Shown: positions 1 to 8,175 of the stretch, one piece after another
Position numbering within the stretch: position 1 is the stretch's first letter
Layout: the number at the start of each line of letters is the position of its first letter
Assembly: GCA_900469445.1 (NCBI GenBank)
Contig: UBXM01000033.1
Span: forward strand, 69,732-133,731
DNA from: Hyphomicrobiales bacterium
Lineage (GTDB): Bacteria > Pseudomonadota > Alphaproteobacteria > Rhizobiales > Rhizobiaceae
Length of the DNA stretch: 64,000 nt
Direction: 5' to 3'
Translations under genes and position numbers: made by a program
The notes under the pieces: generated by a model
Seen by the model: only the letters and a program-made list of their open reading frames with translations
What the model was told of the DNA's origin: nothing
The model's database searches: none

Positions 1-26
1 TATCAGTTCTGAGGAGGTCAAAGACG

Positions 27-866
27 ATGGCAACAGCCCGCACCTCATATCTGCGCACCGGACTGATCCATTTGGCCCTGATCAGCTACACGCTGATCGC
101 GCTCTTTCCGGTCTTCCTTACGCTGGTCAATTCGTTCAAGACCCGCAACGCGATTTTCCGCGAACCGATGGCGATCCCCACACCTTCGACCTTCAGTCTG
201 GTCGGTTACGAGACCGTGCTGAAACAGGGCGATTTCATCGGTTATTTCCAGAACAGCCTGATCGTCACCGTCGTTTCGATCGCGCTCGTTCTGCTGTTCG
301 GCGCCATGGCCGCGTTTGCGTTGTCTGAATACCGGTTCCGCGGCAACCTGCTGATGGGTCTTTATCTGGCGCTCGGCATCATGATCCCGATTCGGCTCGG
401 CACAGTCGCCATCCTGCAGGGCATGGTGGCCGCCGGTCTCGTCAATACGCTGACGGCGCTGGTTCTGGTCTATACGGCGCAAGGCCTGCCGCTCGCCATC
501 TTCATCCTGTCGGAATTCATGCGAACCGTGTCCGACGATCTGAAAAACGCCGGACGGATCGACGGGCTGTCGGAATATGCGATCTTCTTCCGCCTCGTCC
601 TGCCGCTGGTGCGGCCGGCCATGGCAACGGTTGCCGTCTTCACCATGATCCCGATCTGGAACGACCTCTGGTTTCCGCTGATCCTCGCCCCCGGCGAGGC
701 GACCAAGACCGTGACGCTGGGCGCGCAGATGTTCATCGGCCAGTTCGTCACCAACTGGAATGCGGTCTTGTCGGCGCTGTCGCTCGCCATTCTGCCGGTT
801 CTGGTTCTCTACGTCATCTTCTCGCGCCAGCTGATCCGCGGCATCACCTCTGGAGCCGTCAAATGA
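27..866 (+). CDS. Carbohydrate ABC transporter permease (MalG/UgpE type)
   Basis: This is an inner-membrane permease subunit of a CUT1-type sugar ABC importer, 279 residues with six likely membrane helices (for example about 13-36, 78-100, 110-130, 141-161). The cytoplasmic EAA loop that docks the ATPase is at about 173-196, with NAGRIDG where the family has EAAxxDG. A GAGGAGGT ribosome site lies 8 bases before the ATG. It overlaps the next gene by four bases (ATGA), so it is co-translated with the dehydrogenase. The partner permease and binding protein presumably lie left of the window. The substrate cannot be told from sequence. Confidence 0.93.
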   Translation: MATARTSYLRTGLIHLALISYTLIALFPVFLTLVNSFKTRNAIFREPMAIPTPSTFSLVGYETVLKQGDFIGYFQNSLIVTVVSIALVLLFGAMAAFALSEYRFRGNLLMGLYLALGIMIPIRLGTVAILQGMVAAGLVNTLTALVLVYTAQGLPLAIFILSEFMRTVSDDLKNAGRIDGLSEYAIFFRLVLPLVRPAMATVAVFTMIPIWNDLWFPLILAPGEATKTVTLGAQMFIGQFVTNWNAVLSALSLAILPVLVLYVIFSRQLIRGITSGAVK

Positions 867-1927
867 GTGAAACGAATAAACCCGTTCGCGTTCTCGTCGC
901 CGGTCTTGGCAATATGGGCCGCAGCCATGCGCTCGCCTATCACAACGATCCGGGCTTCGAGATCGTCGGGCTGGTCAATCGCTCGACGCCGAAACTCGAT
1001 CCGGCGCTTGCCGGCTACACGATCCATCCGGATTTCTTAGGCGCGCTGGCGGAACTGAAGCCCGATCTCTGCGCCATCTGCACCTATTCCGACAGCCATG
1101 CGGATTATGCCGTTGCCGCCTTCGAGGCCGGCTGCCACGTCTTCGTCGAAAAGCCATTGGCGACCACGGTTGCCGATGCCGAACGCGTCGTGGCAGCCGC
1201 GAAGGCTGCGGACAGGAAACTGGTGATCGGTTACATCCTGCGCCACCACCCATCCTGGATCCGGCTGATCGAGGAAGCGCGGAAACTCGGGCCTCCTTAC
1301 GTCTTCCGCATGAACCTTAACCAGCAGTCTTCCGGCCCGACCTGGGACGTGCACAAGGCGCTGATGAACACGACGCCGCCGATCGTCGATTGCGGCGTGC
1401 ATTATGTCGATGTCATGTGCCAGATCACCGATGCGAAGCCGGTGGAGGTTCGTGGCATGGGTCTGCGCCTCTCCGACGAGATCGCCCCGGACATGTATAA
1501 TTACGGCCACCTTCAGGTGATTTTCGACGACAGGTCCGTCGGCTGGTACGAGGCCGGCTGGGGGCCGATGATCTCGGAAACCGCTTTCTTCGTGAAGGAC
1601 GTCATGTCGCCGAAAGGCTCGGTCTCGATCGTCATGGATCCGAATGCCAAGTCCGACGACATCGACACGCACACTAAAACCTCGGTCATCCGCCTGCACA
1701 GCGCAGACACCGGCCCGGACGGAAAATTCATCCACCCCGACAAGGACATGAGAATGGCAGGCGAGCCGGGCCACCAGGAACTCTGTGATCTGGAACAGGC
1801 CTACATGCTGCGCGCCATCCGCGAAAATATCGATCTCACCCGGCACATGGACGATGCGGTGCAATCGCTGAGGATCTGCCTTGCGGCGGATGAAAGCGCG
1901 CGCACAGGCAAGCCTGTCCATCTCTGA
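863..1927 (+). CDS. Gfo/Idh/MocA-family sugar dehydrogenase
   Basis: This is a predicted cytoplasmic NAD(P)-dependent oxidoreductase of 354 residues. The N-terminal Rossmann motif GLGNMG is at residues 15-20 and the family EKP motif at 96-98, followed by a C-terminal alpha/beta substrate domain with DCGVHYVD near residue 178. It sits between a permease and an ATPase of a sugar importer and overlaps the permease by ATGA. It therefore probably oxidises the imported sugar or polyol (inositol-like compounds are common for this family). The exact substrate is not visible in the sequence. Confidence 0.9.
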   Translation: MSETNKPVRVLVAGLGNMGRSHALAYHNDPGFEIVGLVNRSTPKLDPALAGYTIHPDFLGALAELKPDLCAICTYSDSHADYAVAAFEAGCHVFVEKPLATTVADAERVVAAAKAADRKLVIGYILRHHPSWIRLIEEARKLGPPYVFRMNLNQQSSGPTWDVHKALMNTTPPIVDCGVHYVDVMCQITDAKPVEVRGMGLRLSDEIAPDMYNYGHLQVIFDDRSVGWYEAGWGPMISETAFFVKDVMSPKGSVSIVMDPNAKSDDIDTHTKTSVIRLHSADTGPDGKFIHPDKDMRMAGEPGHQELCDLEQAYMLRAIRENIDLTRHMDDAVQSLRICLAADESARTGKPVHL

Positions 1928-1958
1928 AGCCGGCACGGAATTTTAAAGGAAGACGCTC

Positions 1959-2960
1959 TTGGGTTCGCTGCAACTGACATCCATCCGCAAGGCTTTCGGC
2001 CAGCACGAGGTGCTGAAGGGTATCGATCTCGACGTTAAGGAAGGCGAATTCGTCATCTTCGTCGGCCCCTCCGGCTGCGGCAAGTCCACGCTTCTGCGGG
2101 TCATTGCCGGTCTTGAAGACGCAAGCTCAGGCTCGATCCGCATCGACGGCCAGGAAGTGGCAACCGTGCCGCCCGCCAAACGCGGCGTCGCCATGGTCTT
2201 CCAGTCCTACGCGCTTTATCCGCACCTGACGGTCAAGGACAATATGGGGCTTGGGCTGAAGCAGGCCGGCACGCCGAAGGCGGAGATCGAGGAACGCGTG
2301 ACGAAGGCTTCGTCGATGCTGTCGCTCGATCCCTATCTCGCCCGTCGCCCGGCAGAGCTTTCCGGCGGCCAGCGCCAGCGCGTGGCGATCGGTCGCGCCA
2401 TCGTGCGCGAACCGAGCCTGTTTCTCTTCGACGAACCGCTCTCTAATCTCGATGCGGCGCTGCGTGTCCAGACGCGGCTCGAGATCGCCCGCCTTCACAA
2501 GCGCCTCAAGGCGACGATGATCTATGTCACCCACGATCAGGTCGAGGCGATGACGCTTGCCGACAAGATCGTTGTCCTGAATGCCGGTGCGATCGAACAG
2601 GTCGGCTCGCCGATGGATCTTTATAACAAGCCGGCCAATATGTTCGTCGCCGGTTTCATCGGCTCGCCGCAGATGAATTTCATTCCGGCGGAGAGGCTCG
2701 GCGAGGCGGGAGCAAAGACGATCGGCATCCGGCCCGAACATATCGCCCTGTCGCGCGAGGCGGGCGACTGGAAGGGCAAGGTCGTCCATGCAGAGCATCT
2801 TGGCGCCGATACCATCCTCTATCTCGAAACGGAGCAGGCCGGCCTCGTGACCGTTCGTCTCTTCGGTGAGCATCGTTATGGTGCCGACGATATTGTCTTT
2901 GCCACGCCGGACAAGGCCTTCATCCACCGATTCGACGCGAACGACCGCGCAATCGCATAA
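1959..2960 (+). CDS. Sugar ABC transporter ATP-binding protein (UgpC/MalK type)
   Basis: This is the ATPase subunit that powers the importer, 333 residues. Walker A GPSGCGKST is at 36-44, the ABC signature LSGGQ at 134-138 and Walker B LFLFDEP at 154-160. The C-terminal part from about 235 is the TOBE/MalK-like regulatory region. The start is TTG at 1959, chosen because AAAGGAAG lies just upstream and the protein then begins at the usual family position. It is the last gene of the operon with the permease and dehydrogenase. Confidence 0.93.
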   Translation: MGSLQLTSIRKAFGQHEVLKGIDLDVKEGEFVIFVGPSGCGKSTLLRVIAGLEDASSGSIRIDGQEVATVPPAKRGVAMVFQSYALYPHLTVKDNMGLGLKQAGTPKAEIEERVTKASSMLSLDPYLARRPAELSGGQRQRVAIGRAIVREPSLFLFDEPLSNLDAALRVQTRLEIARLHKRLKATMIYVTHDQVEAMTLADKIVVLNAGAIEQVGSPMDLYNKPANMFVAGFIGSPQMNFIPAERLGEAGAKTIGIRPEHIALSREAGDWKGKVVHAEHLGADTILYLETEQAGLVTVRLFGEHRYGADDIVFATPDKAFIHRFDANDRAIA

Positions 2961-3017
2961 AGCTGCGCCGGTTACGGACATCACCGATCTGTGAGGCCCG
3001 AAGTTTGATCTCGGTCG

Positions 3018-3042
3018 AGAACCTTATGCCGTCCTCTGCGTT
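3018..3042 (+). promoter_or_regulatory. Possible RpoE2/EcfG-type promoter, one mismatch
   Basis: AGAAC, 18 bases, then TT, compared with the S. meliloti RpoE2 pattern GGAAC-N18/19-TT. It ends 20 bases before the ATG of the small membrane protein gene at 3063. The mismatch in the -35 box keeps confidence low. Confidence 0.35.
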
Positions 3043-3062
3043 ACTAAGGCAGAGGAAAGGTC

Positions 3063-3320
3063 ATGATAACAGCATCTGTACTGATCATAATTTTCGGATT
3101 GTTCGGCGCCATGGTCGCATTGGCGATCCGCCAGAAGGCAATCGCATATCGCGACGACTATCGCGATGAAGTTGCCCTGAACGAGCTTGCTCTCAAGGGG
3201 GCGGTGCGTCGGAAGCAATCTCTGCAGGCCGAATCGACGCGTCTTCGAAATGCTGCATCGGCAAAGCGAAAAACGGATCGAGCCCGTGTAGCGCAAGCGC
3301 ACACATTCAGGCCTGCCTAA
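3063..3320 (+). CDS. Small single-pass membrane protein, unknown function
   Basis: 85 residues, beginning with one hydrophobic helix (about residues 2-22) and followed by a charged, Arg/Lys/Ala-rich cytoplasmic tail that may form a coiled coil. AGAGGAAAGG precedes the ATG. I do not recognise a family. It stands alone between the sugar operon and a tRNA gene. A near-consensus general stress promoter lies in front, so a stress role is possible but only inferred. Confidence 0.6.
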   Translation: MITASVLIIIFGLFGAMVALAIRQKAIAYRDDYRDEVALNELALKGAVRRKQSLQAESTRLRNAASAKRKTDRARVAQAHTFRPA

Positions 3321-3347
3321 ATTCCGGATATATCATCGTGAAAAGAT

Positions 3348-3423
<76 letters not shown>

Positions 3424-3530
3424 ATCAGGGTGGTCCGGTATTTCCGGTCCTGGGAAACTCCGAAGCGTTGTTTGCTCCGGGGTGGCGGCTTATTACTTCG
3501 CCATTTTTGGAAGTGCAAGCCGAAAATTCA

Positions 3531-3565
3531 AACGCCCGACAATTTTTCTGAAATTGTCGGGCGTT
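3531..3565 (-). terminator. Strong hairpin after the FYDLN-domain gene
   Basis: Perfect 15-bp inverted repeat AACGCCCGACAATTT / AAATTGTCGGGCGTT with a five-base loop, starting 8 bases beyond the stop codon of the gene at 3574-3966. Confidence 0.8.
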
Positions 3566-3573
3566 AGCGTCAA

Positions 3574-3966
3574 TTACTGCTCGTCGTCATCGCCGCCGAC
3601 GCCGATAATGCCGGTCATGTCGTCGTCGTCTTCGTCTTCCTGCTCCAGGAACGTGTCGTCTTCGTCTTCGCCGATATCAACGTCGTCGTCATCGCCCATA
3701 TCCGGAATGTCGTCGCCGTTGTTGTCGCCATCGGCGTCATCCTGCGAAACGACTTCGGCTTCCTGGCTCTCGCTGTCGACTTCCTTGATATCGTCCTCGT
3801 CTTCCGCAGCCTCTTCCATCTTGATGGCGGCGCTGTTTTCAGCGAAGAAAGACAGCGGCCAGGACTTGCCCGTATAGGGGGAGACGACCGGATCACGGTT
3901 CAGGTCGTAGAACTTCTTTCCGGTATCCGGGTCGGTACGTTTGGTTCCGAGTTCCGCTTTTGCCAC
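3574..3966 (-). CDS. TIGR02300-family protein (FYDLN acid domain)
   Basis: 130 residues. The N-terminal 40 carry the family hallmark GKKFYDLNRDPVVSPYTGKS, and the rest is an extremely acidic, probably disordered tail rich in Asp and Glu. The family is confined to alphaproteobacteria and has no established function. The gene is divergent from aroA with 228 bases between, the usual rhizobial neighbourhood. It has its own terminator hairpin downstream. Confidence 0.9.
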   Translation of the reverse strand: MAKAELGTKRTDPDTGKKFYDLNRDPVVSPYTGKSWPLSFFAENSAAIKMEEAAEDEDDIKEVDSESQEAEVVSQDDADGDNNGDDIPDMGDDDDVDIGEDEDDTFLEQEDEDDDDMTGIIGVGGDDDEQ

Positions 3967-4194
3967 TGTTAAGCCTCATGAGCCGGCCGATCAGATCGGC
4001 GCGCCGCGGGTGCGGCGATGGATGAATGGGTGAAAAATCTAAGCCGGTCCCCATAAGGCCAACGGCTCTTGATGTCAAAGCCAAACTTTCCGGGCTTTCT
4101 TGGCCTTCTCGAGCCAACAAGCGGATGACCGCCAAAACGCTTTATGATAACCACGGCGCAAAATTCAGAAACGCTTGAGGAATAGGGACACTCA

Positions 4195-5562
4195 ATGTCG
4201 CATGGTATCGCGTTGAAGCCGGCAAGATCGGCTCGCTCGGAAGCTCTCAAAGGAACGATCCGGATTCCCGGCGACAAATCGATCTCGCACCGCTCCTTCA
4301 TGTTCGGCGGCCTCGCCTCGGGCGAAACCCGCATCACCGGCCTGCTGGAAGGCGAAGATGTCATCAATACCGGCAAGGCGATGCGCGCCATGGGCGCCAA
4401 GATCGACAAGGTCGGTACCGAGTGGATCATCCAGGGCACCGGCAATGGCGCGCTTCTGGCACCCGAAGCGCCGCTCGATTTCGGCAATGCCGGCACCGGC
4501 TGCCGCCTCACCATGGGTCTGGTCGGCGTCTATGATTTCGCCTCGACCTTCATCGGCGACGCATCGCTTTCCAAGCGCCCGATGGGCCGCGTCTTGAACC
4601 CGCTGCGCGAAATGGGCGTGCAGGTCTCTTCGACCGAAGGCGACCGCCTGCCGGTCACGTTGCATGGCCCCAAGACCCCCAACCCGATCACCTACCGCGT
4701 GCCGATGGCCTCCGCACAGGTGAAGTCGGCCGTGCTTCTCGCCGGCCTCAATACGCCGGGCATCACCACCGTCATCGAGCCGGTGATGACCCGTGACCAT
4801 ACGGAAAAGATGCTGCAGGGTTTTGGTGCCGATCTCTCCGTCGAAACGGATGCCGAAGGCGTGCGCACCATTCGTCTCGTTGGTCGCGGCCAGCTCAAGG
4901 GCCAGGTCATCGACGTGCCGGGCGATCCGTCCTCGACGGCTTTCCCGCTGGTCGCAGCGCTGCTGACACCGGGCTCCGATGTCACCATCCTCAACGTCCT
5001 GATGAACCCGACCCGTACCGGCCTGATCCTGACGCTGCAGGAAATGGGCGCCGATATCGAAGTGCTCAATGCGCGCCTTGCCGGTGGTGAGGATGTCGCC
5101 GATCTGCGGGTCAAATATTCCGAGTTGAAGGGCGTTACCGTTCCGGCTGACCGCGCGCCGTCGATGATCGACGAATACCCGGTTCTGGCTGTTGCCGCCG
5201 CCTACGCATCCGGCACGACCACCATGCTTGGTCTGGAAGAGCTGCGGGTGAAGGAATCCGATCGTCTTTCCGCGGTTGCCGAAGGCCTGAAGCTCAATGG
5301 TGTCGATTGCGATGAGGGCAAGGAAACGCTCGTCGTTCGCGGCCGTCCGGGTGGCAAGGGTTACGGCAATGCGCAGGGCTTGGCCGTCGTTACTCATCTC
5401 GACCACCGTATCGCCATGAGCTTCCTCGTGCTCGGCCTGGCTTCCGAACATCCGGTCACCGTCGACGATGCCTCGATCATCGCCACCAGCTTCCCGGAAT
5501 TCATGGATCTGATGACCGGCCTCGGTGCGAAGATCGGTGTCGTGGAAGGCGAGGACGCCTGA
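4195..5562 (+). CDS. aroA: 3-phosphoshikimate 1-carboxyvinyltransferase (class II EPSP synthase)
   Basis: Joins shikimate-3-phosphate and phosphoenolpyruvate to make EPSP in the aromatic amino acid pathway, in the cytoplasm. 455 residues, the length of Agrobacterium CP4 EPSPS, and recognisably the same class II protein along its whole length. The substrate-binding motif PGDKSISHR is at 25-33 and the phosphoenolpyruvate-loop NAGTGCR at 98-104. Residue 100 is Gly, where the CP4 enzyme has Ala. The stop overlaps the start of cmk (TGATG), so the two are translationally coupled. Confidence 0.98.
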   Translation: MSHGIALKPARSARSEALKGTIRIPGDKSISHRSFMFGGLASGETRITGLLEGEDVINTGKAMRAMGAKIDKVGTEWIIQGTGNGALLAPEAPLDFGNAGTGCRLTMGLVGVYDFASTFIGDASLSKRPMGRVLNPLREMGVQVSSTEGDRLPVTLHGPKTPNPITYRVPMASAQVKSAVLLAGLNTPGITTVIEPVMTRDHTEKMLQGFGADLSVETDAEGVRTIRLVGRGQLKGQVIDVPGDPSSTAFPLVAALLTPGSDVTILNVLMNPTRTGLILTLQEMGADIEVLNARLAGGEDVADLRVKYSELKGVTVPADRAPSMIDEYPVLAVAAAYASGTTTMLGLEELRVKESDRLSAVAEGLKLNGVDCDEGKETLVVRGRPGGKGYGNAQGLAVVTHLDHRIAMSFLVLGLASEHPVTVDDASIIATSFPEFMDLMTGLGAKIGVVEGEDA

Positions 5563-6197
5563 TGGGCGTCGTCATCGCCATCGACGGGCCGGCGGCAGCG
5601 GGCAAGGGCACGCTGTCGCGCCAGATTGCGGAGGAATATGGTTTCCATCACCTCGACACCGGCCTGACCTACCGTGCCACTGCCAAGGCGCTTCTTGATG
5701 CCGGCCTGCCGCTGGATGACGAGGCCGTGGCGGAAAAGATGGCGCGCGAGGTCGAACTCGCCGGTCTCGACCGTGATATCCTGTCGGCCCACGCAATCGG
5801 TGAGGCCGCGTCTAAGATTGCCGTCATGCCGAAAGTGCGCCGTGCGCTGGTCGAAGCCCAGCAGGCGTTTTCCATGAAAGCCCCTGGCACTGTTCTCGAT
5901 GGTCGTGATATCGGCACCGTTGTTTGCCCTGATGCGACCGTGAAGCTCTATGTCACTGCGTCCGCCGACGTGCGCGCAAAACGCCGGTATGAAGAGATCA
6001 TCGCCAAGGGCGACGAGGCGGATTATGATGACATTTTCGCCGACGTGAAGAAGCGTGACGAGCGTGACATGGGGCGCGCCGACAGTCCGTTGAAGCCCGC
6101 AGACGACGCGCACTTGCTAGATACCTCTAAAATGGGTATAGAGGCCGCGTTTCAGGCCGCGAAATCGTTTATCGATGTCGCCCTGACGAAGAATTGA
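5562..6197 (+). CDS. cmk: Cytidylate kinase
   Basis: Phosphorylates CMP and dCMP with ATP in pyrimidine nucleotide recycling, in the cytoplasm. 211 residues with the P-loop GPAAAGKGT at 9-17, the DGRDIGTVVCPDA region in the middle and RxxRD-type residues in the lid. Its ATG overlaps the aroA stop. A short terminator hairpin follows, separating aroA-cmk from rpsA, although all three are syntenic in rhizobia. Confidence 0.97.
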   Translation: MGVVIAIDGPAAAGKGTLSRQIAEEYGFHHLDTGLTYRATAKALLDAGLPLDDEAVAEKMAREVELAGLDRDILSAHAIGEAASKIAVMPKVRRALVEAQQAFSMKAPGTVLDGRDIGTVVCPDATVKLYVTASADVRAKRRYEEIIAKGDEADYDDIFADVKKRDERDMGRADSPLKPADDAHLLDTSKMGIEAAFQAAKSFIDVALTKN

Positions 6198-6203
6198 CGG
6201 AAC

Positions 6204-6226
6204 GCCGGTTCACCGGCTTTTCGTTT
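6204..6226 (+). terminator. Terminator after aroA-cmk
   Basis: GCCGG-TTCA-CCGGC followed by TTTTCGTTTT, seven bases past the cmk stop. Confidence 0.7.
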
Positions 6227-6308
6227 TACAGAGATCCCGCAGTTCAGTCCCAGCGCCGGATAGCCTCCCACGCAATAGTCGTAGAGAGAGGCGGGCCTGG
6301 ACTTCGGG

Positions 6309-6354
6309 CGTGTTTAACACGAACCACCGGCGCATGCGTGTCCTCTTTGGACAC
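6309..6354 (+). promoter_or_regulatory. rpsA: Two small hairpins in the rpsA leader
   Basis: CGTGTT-T-AACACG (6309-6321) and GTGTCC-TCTTT-GGACAC (6338-6354) lie directly before the ATCAGGAG ribosome site of rpsA. Ribosomal protein S1 is known to repress its own mRNA in E. coli, so these could be part of a control region. That role is inference. Confidence 0.35.
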
Positions 6355-6368
6355 GATCAGGAGATTTC

Positions 6369-8075
6369 ATGGCAGTAACTAACCCCACGCGCGAAGACTT
6401 TGCAGCTCTTCTCGAGGAATCCTTCGCATCCAACGATCTGGCCGAAGGCTACGTTACCAAAGGTCTGGTAACGGCAATCGAAAAGGACATGGCAGTTGTC
6501 GACGTCGGCCTCAAGGTCGAAGGTCGCATCGCGCTTAAGGAATTCGGTGCCAAGGGCAAGGACGGTTCGCTGAAGGTCGGCGACGAAGTCGAAGTCTATG
6601 TCGAGCGCATCGAAAACGCTCTCGGCGAAGCCGTTCTGTCGCGCGAAAAGGCTCGTCGCGAAGAAAGCTGGGTCAAGCTCGAAGCCAAGTTCGAAGCTGG
6701 CGAGCGCGTTGAAGGCGTTATCTTCAACCAGGTCAAGGGTGGTTTCACCGTCGATCTCGACGGCGCCGTTGCTTTCCTGCCGCGTTCGCAGGTCGACATC
6801 CGTCCGATCCGCGACGTTACCCCGCTCATGCACAACCCGCAGCCCTTCGAAATCCTCAAGATGGACAAGCGTCGCGGCAACATCGTTGTTTCGCGCCGTA
6901 CGGTTCTCGAAGAGTCCCGTGCCGAGCAGCGTTCTGAAATCGTTCAGAACCTCGAAGAAGGCCAGGTTGTTGACGGCGTCGTCAAGAACATCACCGATTA
7001 CGGTGCGTTCGTTGACCTCGGCGGCATCGACGGCCTGCTGCACGTCACCGACATGGCATGGCGCCGTGTGAACCATCCGTCGGAAATCCTGTCCATCGGC
7101 CAGTCGGTCAAGGTTCAGATCATCCGCATCAACCAGGAAACCCACCGCATCTCGCTCGGCATGAAGCAGCTCGAGTCGGATCCGTGGGATGGCATCGCAG
7201 CCAAGTACCCGATCGGCAAGAAGATCTCCGGTACCGTCACCAACATCACCGACTACGGTGCATTCGTAGAGCTGGAGCCGGGCATCGAAGGCCTGATCCA
7301 CATCTCCGAAATGTCCTGGACCAAGAAGAACGTACACCCCGGCAAGATCCTGTCCACGACGCAGGATGTCGACGTTGTCGTTCTCGAAGTCGATCCGTCC
7401 AAGCGCCGTATCTCGCTCGGCCTCAAGCAGACGCTGGAAAACCCGTGGCAGGCATTCGCCTTCACGCATCCGGCCGGCACTGAAGTCGAAGGCGAAGTCA
7501 AGAACAAGACCGAATTCGGCCTGTTCATCGGCCTCGAAGGCGACGTCGACGGCATGGTTCACCTTTCCGATCTGGATTGGAACCGTCCGGGCGAACAGGT
7601 CATCGAAGAGTTCAACAAGGGCGACGTCGTCAAGGCAGTCGTTCTCGATGTTGACGTCGAGAAGGAGCGTATCTCGCTCGGCATCAAGCAGCTCGGCAAG
7701 GATGCTGTTGGTGACGCGGCCGCTTCCGGCGACCTGCGCAAGAACGCTGTCGTTTCGTGCGAAATCACCGCGATCAACGACGGTGGCATCGAAGTGAAGC
7801 TCGTCAACCACGAAGACCTCACCTCCTTCATCCGCCGCAACGACCTGGCACGCGATCGTGACGATCAGCGTCCGGAGCGTTTCTCGGTTGGCCAGGTTAT
7901 CGACGCTCGCGTCGTCAACTTCTCCAAGAAGGACCGCAAGGTCATGCTTTCCATCAAGGCGCTCGAAATCGCCGAAGAGAAGGAAGCGGTTGCACAGTTC
8001 GGTTCGTCCGACTCGGGCGCTTCGCTCGGCGACATCCTGGGCGCAGCCCTGAAGAACCGCGGCAACAACGAGTAA
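6369..8075 (+). CDS. rpsA: 30S ribosomal protein S1
   Basis: Binds mRNA and helps load it on the 30S subunit. 568 residues, the usual full length with six S1 RNA-binding repeats (about 30-100, 117-181, 202-270, 287-357, 374-444 and 461-530), visible as recurring GxVxxIxDYGAFVDL and HISLGMKQ-like strings. The ribosome site is CAGGAG before the ATG. Strong codon bias and a strong terminator fit a highly expressed gene. It is transcribed after aroA-cmk but is likely to have its own promoter. Confidence 0.98.
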   Translation: MAVTNPTREDFAALLEESFASNDLAEGYVTKGLVTAIEKDMAVVDVGLKVEGRIALKEFGAKGKDGSLKVGDEVEVYVERIENALGEAVLSREKARREESWVKLEAKFEAGERVEGVIFNQVKGGFTVDLDGAVAFLPRSQVDIRPIRDVTPLMHNPQPFEILKMDKRRGNIVVSRRTVLEESRAEQRSEIVQNLEEGQVVDGVVKNITDYGAFVDLGGIDGLLHVTDMAWRRVNHPSEILSIGQSVKVQIIRINQETHRISLGMKQLESDPWDGIAAKYPIGKKISGTVTNITDYGAFVELEPGIEGLIHISEMSWTKKNVHPGKILSTTQDVDVVVLEVDPSKRRISLGLKQTLENPWQAFAFTHPAGTEVEGEVKNKTEFGLFIGLEGDVDGMVHLSDLDWNRPGEQVIEEFNKGDVVKAVVLDVDVEKERISLGIKQLGKDAVGDAAASGDLRKNAVVSCEITAINDGGIEVKLVNHEDLTSFIRRNDLARDRDDQRPERFSVGQVIDARVVNFSKKDRKVMLSIKALEIAEEKEAVAQFGSSDSGASLGDILGAALKNRGNNE

Positions 8076-8096
8076 TCGTCGTTTCCTGAAATAAAG

Positions 8097-8129
8097 AAGC
8101 CGCCGGATCGAAAGGTCCGGCGGCTTTTT
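8097..8129 (+). terminator. rpsA terminator
   Basis: AAGCCGCCGGA / TCCGGCGGCTT stem with an eight-base loop and a run of five T. Confidence 0.9.
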
Positions 8130-8175
8130 CTATGCCCGGTTTCAGGAGGAACTTATCCTTCGGTTGAGCTGAGGT

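Noticed and set aside
4192..5451. Long open frame on the minus strand opposite aroA
   Set aside because: It is the mirror of a certain gene in high-GC DNA, with His/Arg/Asp-rich text unlike any protein family and no ribosome site.
6357..7811. 484-codon minus-strand frame opposite rpsA
   Set aside because: Shadow of the S1 codon pattern; acidic low-complexity text and no start signal.
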